Translations under genes and position numbers: made by a program
The notes under the pieces: generated by a model
Seen by the model: only the letters and a program-made list of their open reading frames with translations
What the model was told of the DNA's origin: nothing
Databases searched by the model: none
In this document: positions 48,405-57,487 of the stretch, in pieces
Numbering within the stretch: the stretch's first letter is position 1
How the letters are laid out: each line of letters starts with the position of its first letter
Source of the DNA: Lentimicrobium sp.
GTDB lineage: Bacteria; Bacteroidota; Bacteroidia; Bacteroidales; Lentimicrobiaceae
Direction: 5' to 3'
NCBI GenBank assembly: GCA_019429275.1
Contig: JAHYJC010000012.1
Span: 1 to 64,000, forward strand
DNA length: 64,000 nucleotides

Positions 48405-48729
48405 CATACAAAATCTTTAAAGTACATCGAGTCTATCTATTATTGTTGATGGATCTGACTTGTTCGGCAACTTTATGCTTGAGAGCTCAGTTTTCCTTTT
48501 GTAAGTAATCACTTTATTACTTGTTGACTGGCGCTGAGTATCTCTATTTAATAGTTTTTTGTCCGCCTTAAACAACTCTTTGTTTTAACAGCAATTCAGG
48601 TTAGAGTTAATGCCCTTACACCGCCAAAAAAAAGGAAGCTAAACTCTCTATAGCACGAAAGACTCATGCACTCAATGTATTTGTTTCATTAAGTATTTCC
48701 AGAAATCCAGTAATTTTGAAGCAATAAAA

Positions 48730-49377
48730 ATGCTCAACATGAAAAAAATCAATCAAAAACCCGACATTACTAACATTAAAAATATTATCTTCGACTTTGG
48801 GAATGTGTTGCTGAATATTAATCCCGAATTAACGGCAAAAGCTTTCAGAGAACTTGGATTAAGAGATGAAACCGATTTCTTTGGTGGTCGCGGAAGCCTT
48901 GAGCTTATGTTGAGGTTTGAGCGTGGGCAGGCCACTCCGGATGAATTCCGGGAAGGTGTTGCCTCATCAATGAAACATATGGTGACAAATAATCAGATCG
49001 ATGAAGCCTGGAATGCCCTTTTGCTTGATTTTCCAAAGGCACGGGTTGAACTCATGCGCAAACTTGCTAAAACGCACAGAATTTTTCTGCTTTCCAATTC
49101 TAATCAGATCCACTACGATATGTTTACTTCTGATTTTGAAAGAAATTACGGATACCCCCTGGAATCGCTTTTCGAAAAAATGTGGTTCTCTCATCAAATC
49201 GGATTGTCGAAACCTGATTCTGCAATATTTGAGTTTGTATTGAAAGATAAAAATCTGATTCCGGCAGAAACAATTTTCATTGATGATACCCTTTTGCACG
49301 TTGAAGCTGCACAAAAAACCGGAATACAAGCCTTGCATTTGCAGTCAGGCACCGACGTTTGCGATCTGCTGTCATAG
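48730..49377 (+). CDS. HAD family hydrolase (HAD-IA type)
   Basis: IIFDFGNVLLNI; FLLSNSNQIH; GLSKPDSAIFEFVL; IFIDDTLLHVEAAQKTGIQALH. Confidence 0.93.
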   Translation: MLNMKKINQKPDITNIKNIIFDFGNVLLNINPELTAKAFRELGLRDETDFFGGRGSLELMLRFERGQATPDEFREGVASSMKHMVTNNQIDEAWNALLLDFPKARVELMRKLAKTHRIFLLSNSNQIHYDMFTSDFERNYGYPLESLFEKMWFSHQIGLSKPDSAIFEFVLKDKNLIPAETIFIDDTLLHVEAAQKTGIQALHLQSGTDVCDLLS

Positions 49378-49581
49378 GTTAATACATTTATCTTTTATGC
49401 ATATTATATTGGTGAAACATGTCTGTTTGTAAATGTCACAATGCCTCCCTTTTTATTAAATGTAAAAGGTTTCATATATAGATTTAACTATGTGTAAATC
49501 AATTTCTTAATTAGACTGATTATATATTAAATCTTTGGTGTGATTTTCACGATTTTCCTTTCCCATGATTTAAATAGTACA

Positions 49582-49589
49582 TACTTTTG
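49582..49589 (+). promoter_or_regulatory. Candidate -7 box TACTTTTG for methylmalonyl-CoA epimerase
   Basis: TAnnTTTG match 15 bp before ATG at 49605. Confidence 0.5.
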
Positions 49590-49604
49590 CCGAAAATTTC
49601 AGTT

Positions 49605-50012
49605 ATGAAACCTACACATATTGAACACATTGGCATCGCTGTTAAAAGTCTGGATGAAAGTATTCCTTATTACGAAAACGTACTCGGCCTGAAATGCTAT
49701 GCTTTAGAAGATGTTGCAGATCAGCGGGTTAAAACAGCATTCTTTATGGTTGGTCAAACAAAAATAGAATTACTCGAGTCAACCGACCCTGAAGGACCCA
49801 TTGGAAAGTTTCTTGAGAAAAAGGGAGAAGGTATTCACCATATTGCTTTTGCTGTTGAAAATCTCCCTGAAATGCTTGATCAGGCTACTACTAATGGTGT
49901 ACAACTTATTGATAAACAGCCGCGTCGTGGAGCAGAGGGTTTGAATATTGCCTTTCTGCATCCAAAGTCCACATTTGGTGTACTTACTGAATTCTGCACC
50001 CATCCTGAATAA
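49605..50012 (+). CDS. mce: Methylmalonyl-CoA epimerase (start trimmed from 49587)
   Basis: IEHIGIAVKSLDESIPYYENVLGLK; EGIHHIAFAVENL; FLHPKSTFGVLTEFC. Confidence 0.93.
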   Translation: MKPTHIEHIGIAVKSLDESIPYYENVLGLKCYALEDVADQRVKTAFFMVGQTKIELLESTDPEGPIGKFLEKKGEGIHHIAFAVENLPEMLDQATTNGVQLIDKQPRRGAEGLNIAFLHPKSTFGVLTEFCTHPE

Positions 50013-50093
50013 ATAATTCACCTATAAATAACGCTGACACACGCATGGAATGAATCAAATCCATGCGTGATGTTCAATAAAAACATTTCTAAA

Positions 50094-51653
50094 ATGTCAT
50101 TTGAAAATAAGATTAAAGAGCTTCTTGATAAGAGAGAGCTTGCCAAGCTTGGCGGTGGTCAGAAAAGAATTGATGCCCAGCATGCCAAGGGAAAACTTAC
50201 AGCCCGCGAACGCATTGACTTACTGCTCGACGAAGGTAGTTTTGAAGAATTTGATATGTTTGTAACACACCGCTGTACAAATTTTGGTATAGAGAAACAG
50301 GAATTCCTTTCCGATGGTGTGGTTACCGGCCATGGCACCATCGATGGCAGGGTTGTTTACGTATTTTCTCAAGATTTCACTGTTTTCGGTGGATCTTTAA
50401 GTGAAACTTTTGCGAATAAAATATGCAAGGTTATGGATCAGGCGATGAAAGTCGGTGCTCCTGTTATCGGCATCAACGATTCAGGCGGTGCCCGCATTCA
50501 GGAAGGAGTAAACAGCCTTGCCGGATATGCTGAGATTTTTGAACGTAATATTCTTGCTTCGGGAGTCATTCCGCAAATATCAGCCATTTTTGGCCCATGT
50601 GCGGGAGGTGCAGTTTATTCACCGGCCCTCACCGATTTTATTGTAATGAGCAAAGGCACTTCAAATATGTTTGTAACCGGACCCAAAGTGGTTAAAACGG
50701 TTACCGGCGAAGTGGTTACCGAAGAAGAACTTGGTGGTGCTATGGTACATGGTTCAAAATCAGGTATTTCTCATTTTGTTGCCGAAGATGAAAGGGAAGG
50801 CATTGCCCTAATCAGAAAACTGCTCAGTTTTTTGCCTCAGAATAATCTCGAAGAGCCTCCATTGGCTGCCTGTCCCGATCCCATCGACAGGCTTGAAGAT
50901 TCGCTAAATTATATTATCCCCGACAATCCCAACAAACCATATGATGTAAAAGACATCATCTATGCCATTGCCGACTGCAATGAGTTTCTTGAGATTCAGA
51001 GGCATTACGCCCCGAACATCGTGACCGGTTTTGCCAGATTCAATGGCATGAGTGTGGGTGTTGTATCCAATCAGCCCAGCTACCTTGCCGGGGTGCTCGA
51101 TATCAATGCATCGCGCAAAGCAGCTCGTTTTGTCAGGTTTTGCGATGCTTTTAACATCCCGATTCTAACATTGGTCGACGTGCCTGGATTTCTTCCGGGT
51201 ACAGCTCAGGAATATGGCGGAATCATCATTCACGGAGCCAAGCTTCTTTATGCTTATGGCGAAGCTACTGTTCCCAAAGTTACCGTTGTGTTGCGCAAGG
51301 CGTATGGTGGCGCTTATTGTGTAATGAGTTCGAAGCACTTGCGCGGCGATATCAATTATGCATGGCCAGGTGCCGAAATTGCAGTTATGGGTCCAAAAGG
51401 AGCCATTGAAGTGTTAAACAGCAAGAAACTGGCCGAATTTACTGATCCTAAAGAACGTGAAGAATTTGTTCGCCAGAGCGAGGAAGATTACAAGGACAAA
51501 TTTGCCAATCCATACAATGCCGCCAAATACGGGTACATCGATGATGTGATTGAACCAAAAAACACCCGGTTCAGGGTAATCAGGGCTTTCCAGGCTTTGG
51601 CGACCAAAAAGGATGTAAATCCGCCCAAAAAGCATTCAAACATACCTTTATAA
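50094..51653 (+). CDS. mmdA: Acyl-CoA carboxylase/methylmalonyl-CoA decarboxylase carboxyltransferase subunit (start trimmed from 50067)
   Basis: [97 protein letters not shown]. Confidence 0.93.
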   Translation: MSFENKIKELLDKRELAKLGGGQKRIDAQHAKGKLTARERIDLLLDEGSFEEFDMFVTHRCTNFGIEKQEFLSDGVVTGHGTIDGRVVYVFSQDFTVFGGSLSETFANKICKVMDQAMKVGAPVIGINDSGGARIQEGVNSLAGYAEIFERNILASGVIPQISAIFGPCAGGAVYSPALTDFIVMSKGTSNMFVTGPKVVKTVTGEVVTEEELGGAMVHGSKSGISHFVAEDEREGIALIRKLLSFLPQNNLEEPPLAACPDPIDRLEDSLNYIIPDNPNKPYDVKDIIYAIADCNEFLEIQRHYAPNIVTGFARFNGMSVGVVSNQPSYLAGVLDINASRKAARFVRFCDAFNIPILTLVDVPGFLPGTAQEYGGIIIHGAKLLYAYGEATVPKVTVVLRKAYGGAYCVMSSKHLRGDINYAWPGAEIAVMGPKGAIEVLNSKKLAEFTDPKEREEFVRQSEEDYKDKFANPYNAAKYGYIDDVIEPKNTRFRVIRAFQALATKKDVNPPKKHSNIPL

Positions 51654-51662
51654 TCCAACATC

Positions 51663-52559
51663 ATGGCAAAAAATAATAAAATAATCAGATTGTCAGGTGC
51701 CTTTCTTGCACTTGTTCTGGTTTTGCTTGCCGGGCCGGGCACTGCACAAAGCTCCCTGGATTTAAAGATCAACGAAGTATTGGTACTCAACGACTCCAAC
51801 TTTGTTGATGATTACGGACAAAGGAGCGGATGGATCGAAATATTTAACTCGGCATACAATACGGTGGATATTGGTGGATTATACCTGACAAACGATCCGG
51901 CAAATCCTACAAAATACAGAATTCCCAAAGGCAACCCGCTCACAAAGATACCTCCCAGAAATTATCTGCTGTTTTTTGCAGACAATCAGCCGACCAGAGG
52001 CATTCAGCATCTGAATTTTACCCTTGAAGAGACCGATTATATTGCACTTTATGAGATTAATGGAAGGACCTTGATAGATGAGGTAAAGTTAAGACCTCAA
52101 ACTCCGGATATCTCTTATGGCCGGCTAAATGATGGCAGTCACGAATGGGGATTTCTGGATAAGGCAACTCCACGGGCAAACAACTACACTGGTGAAATAG
52201 TATCACCGGGTGAAAAATTTGCAATTATGGATCCTTTTGGTGTTGGAATGGCCTTTGTTGCTATGTCGGTTGTTTTTACTGCACTTATTCTTTTGTACGT
52301 AGTTTTTAAAAACACCAAAAAGATTTATGCAATCGACTTAAAAAAGTTGTTTACACGCAAAAAGGGATCCGTTATAATAGAAAAACCGATGGTTGAAGAA
52401 ATTACAGGCGAGGTAAATGCCGCTATTGCCCTGGCATTGCATCTATACATCAGCGAATTGCATGATCACGAGGAAGCCATTCTGACGATTAAGAAAGTTG
52501 CCCGTACATATTCGCCGTGGAGTTCAAAGATTTATGGCCTTCGCAATCAGATGCGTTAA
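51663..52559 (+). CDS. Lamin-tail-domain protein fused to an OadG-like decarboxylase gamma-chain membrane segment
   Basis: LKINEVLVLNDSNFVDDYGQRSGWIEIFNSAYNTVDIGGLYLTNDPANPTKYRIP (LTD); GVGMAFVAMSVVFTALILLYVVFKNTKKI (OadG-like TM); between mmdA and the biotin carrier gene. Confidence 0.82.
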   Translation: MAKNNKIIRLSGAFLALVLVLLAGPGTAQSSLDLKINEVLVLNDSNFVDDYGQRSGWIEIFNSAYNTVDIGGLYLTNDPANPTKYRIPKGNPLTKIPPRNYLLFFADNQPTRGIQHLNFTLEETDYIALYEINGRTLIDEVKLRPQTPDISYGRLNDGSHEWGFLDKATPRANNYTGEIVSPGEKFAIMDPFGVGMAFVAMSVVFTALILLYVVFKNTKKIYAIDLKKLFTRKKGSVIIEKPMVEEITGEVNAAIALALHLYISELHDHEEAILTIKKVARTYSPWSSKIYGLRNQMR

Positions 52560-52601
52560 TCAGGTAGCATCAAAGTATTAAAATTTACAAAAAATTATAG
52601 G

Positions 52602-53045
52602 ATGAAAAAATACAAATTCACTATAAACGGTAATATTTACGAGGTAAATATTCAGAATGTTGAAGACAATATGGCAGAAGTTGAAGTAAATGGTACAGCC
52701 TATAAAGTAGAGGTTGATAAAGCCATTCAAACAAGTAAAACTCCCCGACTTATCAGGTCGGTTAGTGTTCCATCAACAGATTCTGCACCAAGTCTTGCCA
52801 AGACTTCAGGTCCGGGAACGGCCAAAGGCACAGGCAATATTAAATCTCCATTGCCAGGTGTTATTCTTGATATTCATGTTCGCGAAGGAGACACTGTTAA
52901 ATTTGGCCAGAAACTGATCACACTCGAGGCAATGAAGATGGAAAACAACATTACTGCCGATAAAGAAGGGAAAGTGGTTTCATTGAAAGTTGGGAAGGGC
53001 GATTCAGTGATGGAAGGCGATGTTCTAATTGTGATAGGAGACTAA
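52602..53045 (+). CDS. Biotin carboxyl-carrier subunit
   Basis: LITLEAMKMENNITADKEGKV biotinylation motif; SPLPGVILDIHVREGD. Confidence 0.93.
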   Translation: MKKYKFTINGNIYEVNIQNVEDNMAEVEVNGTAYKVEVDKAIQTSKTPRLIRSVSVPSTDSAPSLAKTSGPGTAKGTGNIKSPLPGVILDIHVREGDTVKFGQKLITLEAMKMENNITADKEGKVVSLKVGKGDSVMEGDVLIVIGD

Positions 53046-53048
53046 AGC

Positions 53049-54212
53049 ATGGAACATTCAAGTAGTTTTCTCACATTTATCGTGGAGCACCTTCAGCAGT
53101 TCTTCACTTATACAGCTTTTGCCAACGTTACATCAGGTCATATTATCATGATCTGTATTGGCTTGATTTTTATATATCTGGCCATAACCAAGGAATATGA
53201 ACCCATGTTGCTTATACCTATAGGATTTGGTATTCTTGTAGGTAATGTTGCATTTATGCCGGGTTTGAAAATTGGTATTTATGAATCAGGAAGCGTGTTG
53301 AATTATCTCTATTTTGGGGTACTTCAAGGTGTTTACCCGCCGCTCATATTTCTAGGAATAGGTGCCATGACTGATTTTTCGGCTTTGATTTCCAATCCTA
53401 AGCTTATGCTTATTGGTGCTGCCGCCCAGTTTGGTATATTCGGCGCATATGCCATAGCTCTGTTTCTCGGGTTTTCACCTTCCGAGGCCGGTGCAATTGC
53501 CATTATAGGAGGTGCCGATGGCCCGACTGCAATTTTCCTTTCTTCAAAACTCGCACCGGATCTCATGGGAGCCATTGCCATTTCGGCTTACTCATATATG
53601 GCTTTAGTGCCTGTTATTCAGCCGCCTATCATGCGCCTTCTTACCAATAAACGCGAAAGGTTAATACGCATGAAACCTCCCCGCAGTGTTTCAAAAACCG
53701 AAAAAGTACTTTTCCCGATCATTGGAATGTTGCTTACCACCTTCATCGTTCCATCAGGGCTACCCTTGCTGGGTATGTTATTCTTTGGCAATCTGTTGAA
53801 AGAGAGCGGAGTAACCAAGCGTCTGGCCGATACTGCCAGGGGTCCATTGATTGACATTGTAACTATATTGATTGGACTGACTGTTGGTGCTTCTACCCAG
53901 GCAACCACTTTTCTTACTCCAAAATCAATCGGCATTTTTGCACTTGGTGCGGCTTCCTTCGTGATAGCTACCACCGCTGGTGTTCTGTTTGTCAAAATTT
54001 TCAACATCTTCCTTAAAGAGGGAAACAAAATAAATCCTTTGATTGGTAACTCGGGCGTTTCTGCTGTACCTGACAGTGCGCGCGTTTCGCAGGTTGTGGG
54101 ACTTGAATATGATAAAACCAACTATCTGCTGATGCACGCAATGGCGCCCAATGTAGCTGGCGTAATCGGTAGTGCCGTTGCAGCAGGTATTTTGCTGGGA
54201 TTTCTTTCTTAG
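53049..54212 (+). CDS. Sodium ion-translocating decarboxylase subunit beta
   Basis: PLIFLGIGAMTDFSALISNPKL; GFSPSEAGAIAIIGGADGPTAIFLSSKLAPDL; GNSGVSAVPDSARVSQ. Confidence 0.95.
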   Translation: MEHSSSFLTFIVEHLQQFFTYTAFANVTSGHIIMICIGLIFIYLAITKEYEPMLLIPIGFGILVGNVAFMPGLKIGIYESGSVLNYLYFGVLQGVYPPLIFLGIGAMTDFSALISNPKLMLIGAAAQFGIFGAYAIALFLGFSPSEAGAIAIIGGADGPTAIFLSSKLAPDLMGAIAISAYSYMALVPVIQPPIMRLLTNKRERLIRMKPPRSVSKTEKVLFPIIGMLLTTFIVPSGLPLLGMLFFGNLLKESGVTKRLADTARGPLIDIVTILIGLTVGASTQATTFLTPKSIGIFALGAASFVIATTAGVLFVKIFNIFLKEGNKINPLIGNSGVSAVPDSARVSQVVGLEYDKTNYLLMHAMAPNVAGVIGSAVAAGILLGFLS

Positions 54213-54224
54213 AGACTGGATTGA

Positions 54225-54340
54225 AATGATGGAATGATGGAAAAATGGTAGGATGGAATGATGGAAAAAAATTGGAATGATTGAAGCTACCCCATTCCCA
54301 AGGTAAACTCCATTATTCCAACAGTCCATTATTCCAGTTA
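54225..54340. repeat. Short degenerate repeats (GATGGAATGATGGAAAAATGG ... CCATTATTCCA)
   Basis: Direct reading; left arm GGAATGATGG-type, right arm CCATTATTCC-type. Confidence 0.75.
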
Positions 54341-54367
54341 AAGTGTGGCTAATTAATCCGGTGATAA

Positions 54368-54772
54368 GTGACCGAGAGAAAAAACATTAATCGCGGTTTT
54401 AAACAACTTCGGGTGTGGCAGGATGCCGTGGAGTTATATATCCTTGTTTGCCAGCATTTAATGAATTTTCCATGGGAACTCAGGAAAACCTCATCAAATT
54501 GAATCGATTCAGCTCATAGCATCAGCAGAAATATCGCAGAAGAATATTGTCGGAAAAGTATTAAGGAGTACCTTAACTTCTGCAATATTGCACTTGGTTC
54601 TTCCGGGGAGTTTCATTCATGTATTATTAGTTTCTTTAAAGCCGGACAGATACCAGAAGAGGTTTATAATGAGATTGATGAACTTTACTATAAAACAGAA
54701 AACGAATTAATTCAACTCATCAAATCATTGCGGGCAAAACTGAAGCAAGGTATCTGGGATGACCAATTGTGA
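54368..54772 (+). pseudogene. Four-helix-bundle protein relic (23S rRNA IVS-protein-like) interrupted by one in-frame TGA at 54500-54502
   Basis: Same frame both sides of the stop: NRGFKQLRVWQDAVELYILV...TSSN*IDSAHSISRNIAEEYCRKSIKEYLNFCNIALGSSGEF.. Confidence 0.72.
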
Positions 54773-54829
54773 AATCAATGATGGAGGGATGGATTTAATT
54801 CAGGTTGTGAAGGTGGTTGTGCCAATAGT

Positions 54830-55005
54830 CCGGCATTCCAATATTCCGGAGGTAAGAAAAAATGACGAAGGGAATGTGTCAACATTCCATCCGTCAATAA
54901 CCTGAAATCCTGAAGTAAAAGCAGGATTTCCAAGGCACCTATCCAATACTCCATTACTCCATCTTTCCATTATTCCAACATTCACTGTTCCCAATACTCA
55001 AATTT
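54830..55005. repeat. Second tract of short CCATTATTCCA/TCCATTACTCC-type degenerate repeats
   Basis: Direct reading of ccaatactccattactccatctttccattattccaacattc. Confidence 0.7.
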
Positions 55006-55039
55006 TCATATATTTACCTCGAATTCCAAATCTAAAGGC

Positions 55040-55651
55040 ATGCTCATCATAGGAATTGCCGGCGGCTCCGGTTGTGGTAAATCAACTGTTGTAAAACAGA
55101 TTATAAAGAAACTCCCGAAAGATTCTGTAACAGTTATCCCACAGGACTCCTATTACAAAGATAATGGCCATCTTAGTCCTGAGGAGAGGGCTAAAATCAA
55201 TTTTGACCACCCCTCATCCATTGAATTCAACCTACTTATCAAGCACCTGGATTTGCTCAAAGAGGGAGAAACCATTGGCATGCCCATTTACAGCTATCTT
55301 ACTTGTGCCAGGGCAAAGGAAACCATTCCGGTTCAACCCAGGGAGGTGATTATTGTTGAAGGCATTCTAATTATGTCGAATCCCCGCCTGCGAGAGCGAA
55401 TGGACATTAAGGTTTTTGTGGATGCCGATGCCGATGACCGGCTGATGCGAATTATCCGCCGCGATATTGAAGAACGTGGACGGTCTTTTGCCCAGGTTCT
55501 GGATCATTACGATAAGTTTGTAAAACCAATGCACCTGCAGTTTATTGAACCCACCAAGCGCTATGCCGATATTATTGTTCCCCAGGGCGGCGCAAATCAT
55601 GTTGCCATTGATATCCTGACTTCGCGTATTAAAATCAATATTAAAGGCTAA
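55040..55651 (+). CDS. udk: Uridine kinase
   Basis: GIAGGSGCGKSTVVKQI P-loop; QDSYYKD; NFDHPSSIEFNLL; VIIVEGILI. Confidence 0.95.
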   Translation: MLIIGIAGGSGCGKSTVVKQIIKKLPKDSVTVIPQDSYYKDNGHLSPEERAKINFDHPSSIEFNLLIKHLDLLKEGETIGMPIYSYLTCARAKETIPVQPREVIIVEGILIMSNPRLRERMDIKVFVDADADDRLMRIIRRDIEERGRSFAQVLDHYDKFVKPMHLQFIEPTKRYADIIVPQGGANHVAIDILTSRIKINIKG

Positions 55652-55818
55652 GAATCTAAGGATCAGACATTTTGTCTTGTATTGCCCTGTCAGATTTTCT
55701 TAAAAAATGACAATCTGACGTTTTAAAAGGCGTTTTTTATTGCTTTTTCCTCCCGGCATACATTTTGAAAATATGGTTTTAAATCAGATGTTTAACTTAA
55801 AATATGGAGGATAAAACC

Positions 55819-56253
55819 ATGTTACCGATCTTAAAAAAAGACAGAAACTATTTCCCGAGCATCGTGGATGAGTTCTTTGGCAGGGATTTTCTTCCCAACC
55901 TGTTCGAGTTTCAGACCGGAATCAATATGCCTTCAGTAAACATTATCGAAGGCAAAGAAGATTTCCGCATAGAGGTGGCAGCTCCCGGCCTGGATAAGAA
56001 CGATTTTAACATTAATCTTGAAAATAATGTTCTGACTATCTCATCGGAAAAGGAGGACAAAAAAGAAGAAAAGGAAGAGCGTTATATGCGCCGTGAGTTC
56101 AGCTATACCTCTTTCACCCGTTCATTCAGCCTGCCAAATTCTGTGGAAGCCGATAAAATTGTTGCCAATCACAGCAATGGGGTACTGAGCATCACCATCC
56201 CCAAAAGGGAAGAGGCAAAGGTGAAACCAGCAAAACAAATTCAGATTAAATAA
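55819..56253 (+). CDS. Hsp20/alpha-crystallin family small heat-shock protein (likely start trimmed from 55804)
   Basis: PSVNIIEGKEDFRIEVAAPGLDKNDFNINLENNVLTISSEKE; FTRSFSLPNSVEADKIVANHSNGVLSITIPK. Confidence 0.95.
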   Translation: MLPILKKDRNYFPSIVDEFFGRDFLPNLFEFQTGINMPSVNIIEGKEDFRIEVAAPGLDKNDFNINLENNVLTISSEKEDKKEEKEERYMRREFSYTSFTRSFSLPNSVEADKIVANHSNGVLSITIPKREEAKVKPAKQIQIK

Positions 56254-56276
56254 TTGTTTCATCTCAGAGATTGATC

Positions 56277-56322
56277 AAAGCCCCGAAACCATATTTTTCC
56301 TGGTTTCGGGGCTTTGTTTTTT
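56277..56322 (+). terminator. Rho-independent terminator
   Basis: AAAGCCCCGAAACCA-tatttttcc-TGGTTTCGGGGCTTT followed by a T-rich tail. Confidence 0.93.
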
Positions 56323-56358
56323 CGGCAAACAGAAACTCCTGTATGATTTACGGGCAAT

Positions 56359-57459
56359 TTATGGCAAGCTGAGGATCAATCCCATCCACTTCCAAATATT
56401 CCGGTTGAATTCCAATCCCATTTCACCGCCATAAAGATCAATAAATGAGTGGGATGCAGTTTTGCCGGGTTCAAAGCTTATTTTGGATTCCGATTGGTAG
56501 AGGAATGGGGGTTCAGGATGAAACTGAAAACCAATTACATTCGGATATTTTTCATGAACCAGCGCCTCCACTATCTTGCCATCTATGCTTGTTGCCGCAA
56601 TCAGCATGCCTTTCCCAATGCGTCCCGCTGCCTGATGATGACTGCTTAACACGTAAGGATTGGGGCCGGATCCTAACATCATTTGATTTAACCTTTCGGG
56701 AAGAGTGACCATTATCCTGTGGAAATCGCCCCAAACTAAATTGTCGTCAGTGCCAAAGTGTGTAAAATAGTTTCGATGGCGGTCGTCACGATCAGATGTC
56801 AGCACCTGTTCTACCGATTTTTGGTCGTAAACAATGGTTGGTATGTCCTGAATCAGAGTGCCTCCGGTGGCAATATTTATGGTTTGCATACCGAGGCAGA
56901 TACCTAGAATCCGGTAATCGGGTTTTTGCTCGAGCAGCGGAATAAATTCGTTGTTCTGATAACCTCCCAACAAATGAAAAAGGAATGAGGCTTCAAAAGT
57001 GTGCCGGTGATAATCGGTAATTTCGGTCAGCAGGTTGGTCTCTTCGCCATAAAGTGCCGGTGGAATATCTGGCCCACCGAAGAAAATTACACCATTTGAA
57101 CCCTCAAATGCTTTTACAAAATCATTGCTGCAAGGATTTTCTGAAAAGATATTGCTGCCTGGTTCCTCAGCACATTCATGTAAATAAACGTTGCTTCGCC
57201 CCGACTCGTAAATGTAATCTTTAGACCGGGAAAAATCATAAGACTGGGCCGAATGATAAAATCCAACCAGATTATATTCTTCAGGCAAGAGAAAAATTTG
57301 ATTATCGATTAAATAAAAAATAGTTCTCAGGTTGTTTGCCGTAGGATTCATCAGTATAAGGCAAGGTTTGGCTTTTGCTTCAGGGGTTCCAAAATATTGC
57401 TGTGCCTGAAGAGAGAAAACAAGCAGGAGGGAAATAGATAACAGGGCTAAATGTTTCAT
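56359..57459 (-). CDS. Secreted class-I glutamine amidotransferase-like (peptidase C26-like) protein
   Basis: Signal peptide; GVIFFGGPDIPPALYGEE; ILGICLGMQTINIATGGTLIQDIP; VIGFQFHPEPPF. Confidence 0.8.
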   Translation of the reverse strand: MKHLALLSISLLLVFSLQAQQYFGTPEAKAKPCLILMNPTANNLRTIFYLIDNQIFLLPEEYNLVGFYHSAQSYDFSRSKDYIYESGRSNVYLHECAEEPGSNIFSENPCSNDFVKAFEGSNGVIFFGGPDIPPALYGEETNLLTEITDYHRHTFEASFLFHLLGGYQNNEFIPLLEQKPDYRILGICLGMQTINIATGGTLIQDIPTIVYDQKSVEQVLTSDRDDRHRNYFTHFGTDDNLVWGDFHRIMVTLPERLNQMMLGSGPNPYVLSSHHQAAGRIGKGMLIAATSIDGKIVEALVHEKYPNVIGFQFHPEPPFLYQSESKISFEPGKTASHSFIDLYGGEMGLEFNRNIWKWMGLILSLP

Positions 57460-57487
57460 ATTGAATTATTTAATTGTAAAACAACGC

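Noticed and set aside
53925-54329. 134-aa minus-strand ORF and 54800-54994 ORF
   Set aside because: Translations of the short GGAATGATGG/CCATTATTCC repeats and antisense of the decarboxylase beta gene.
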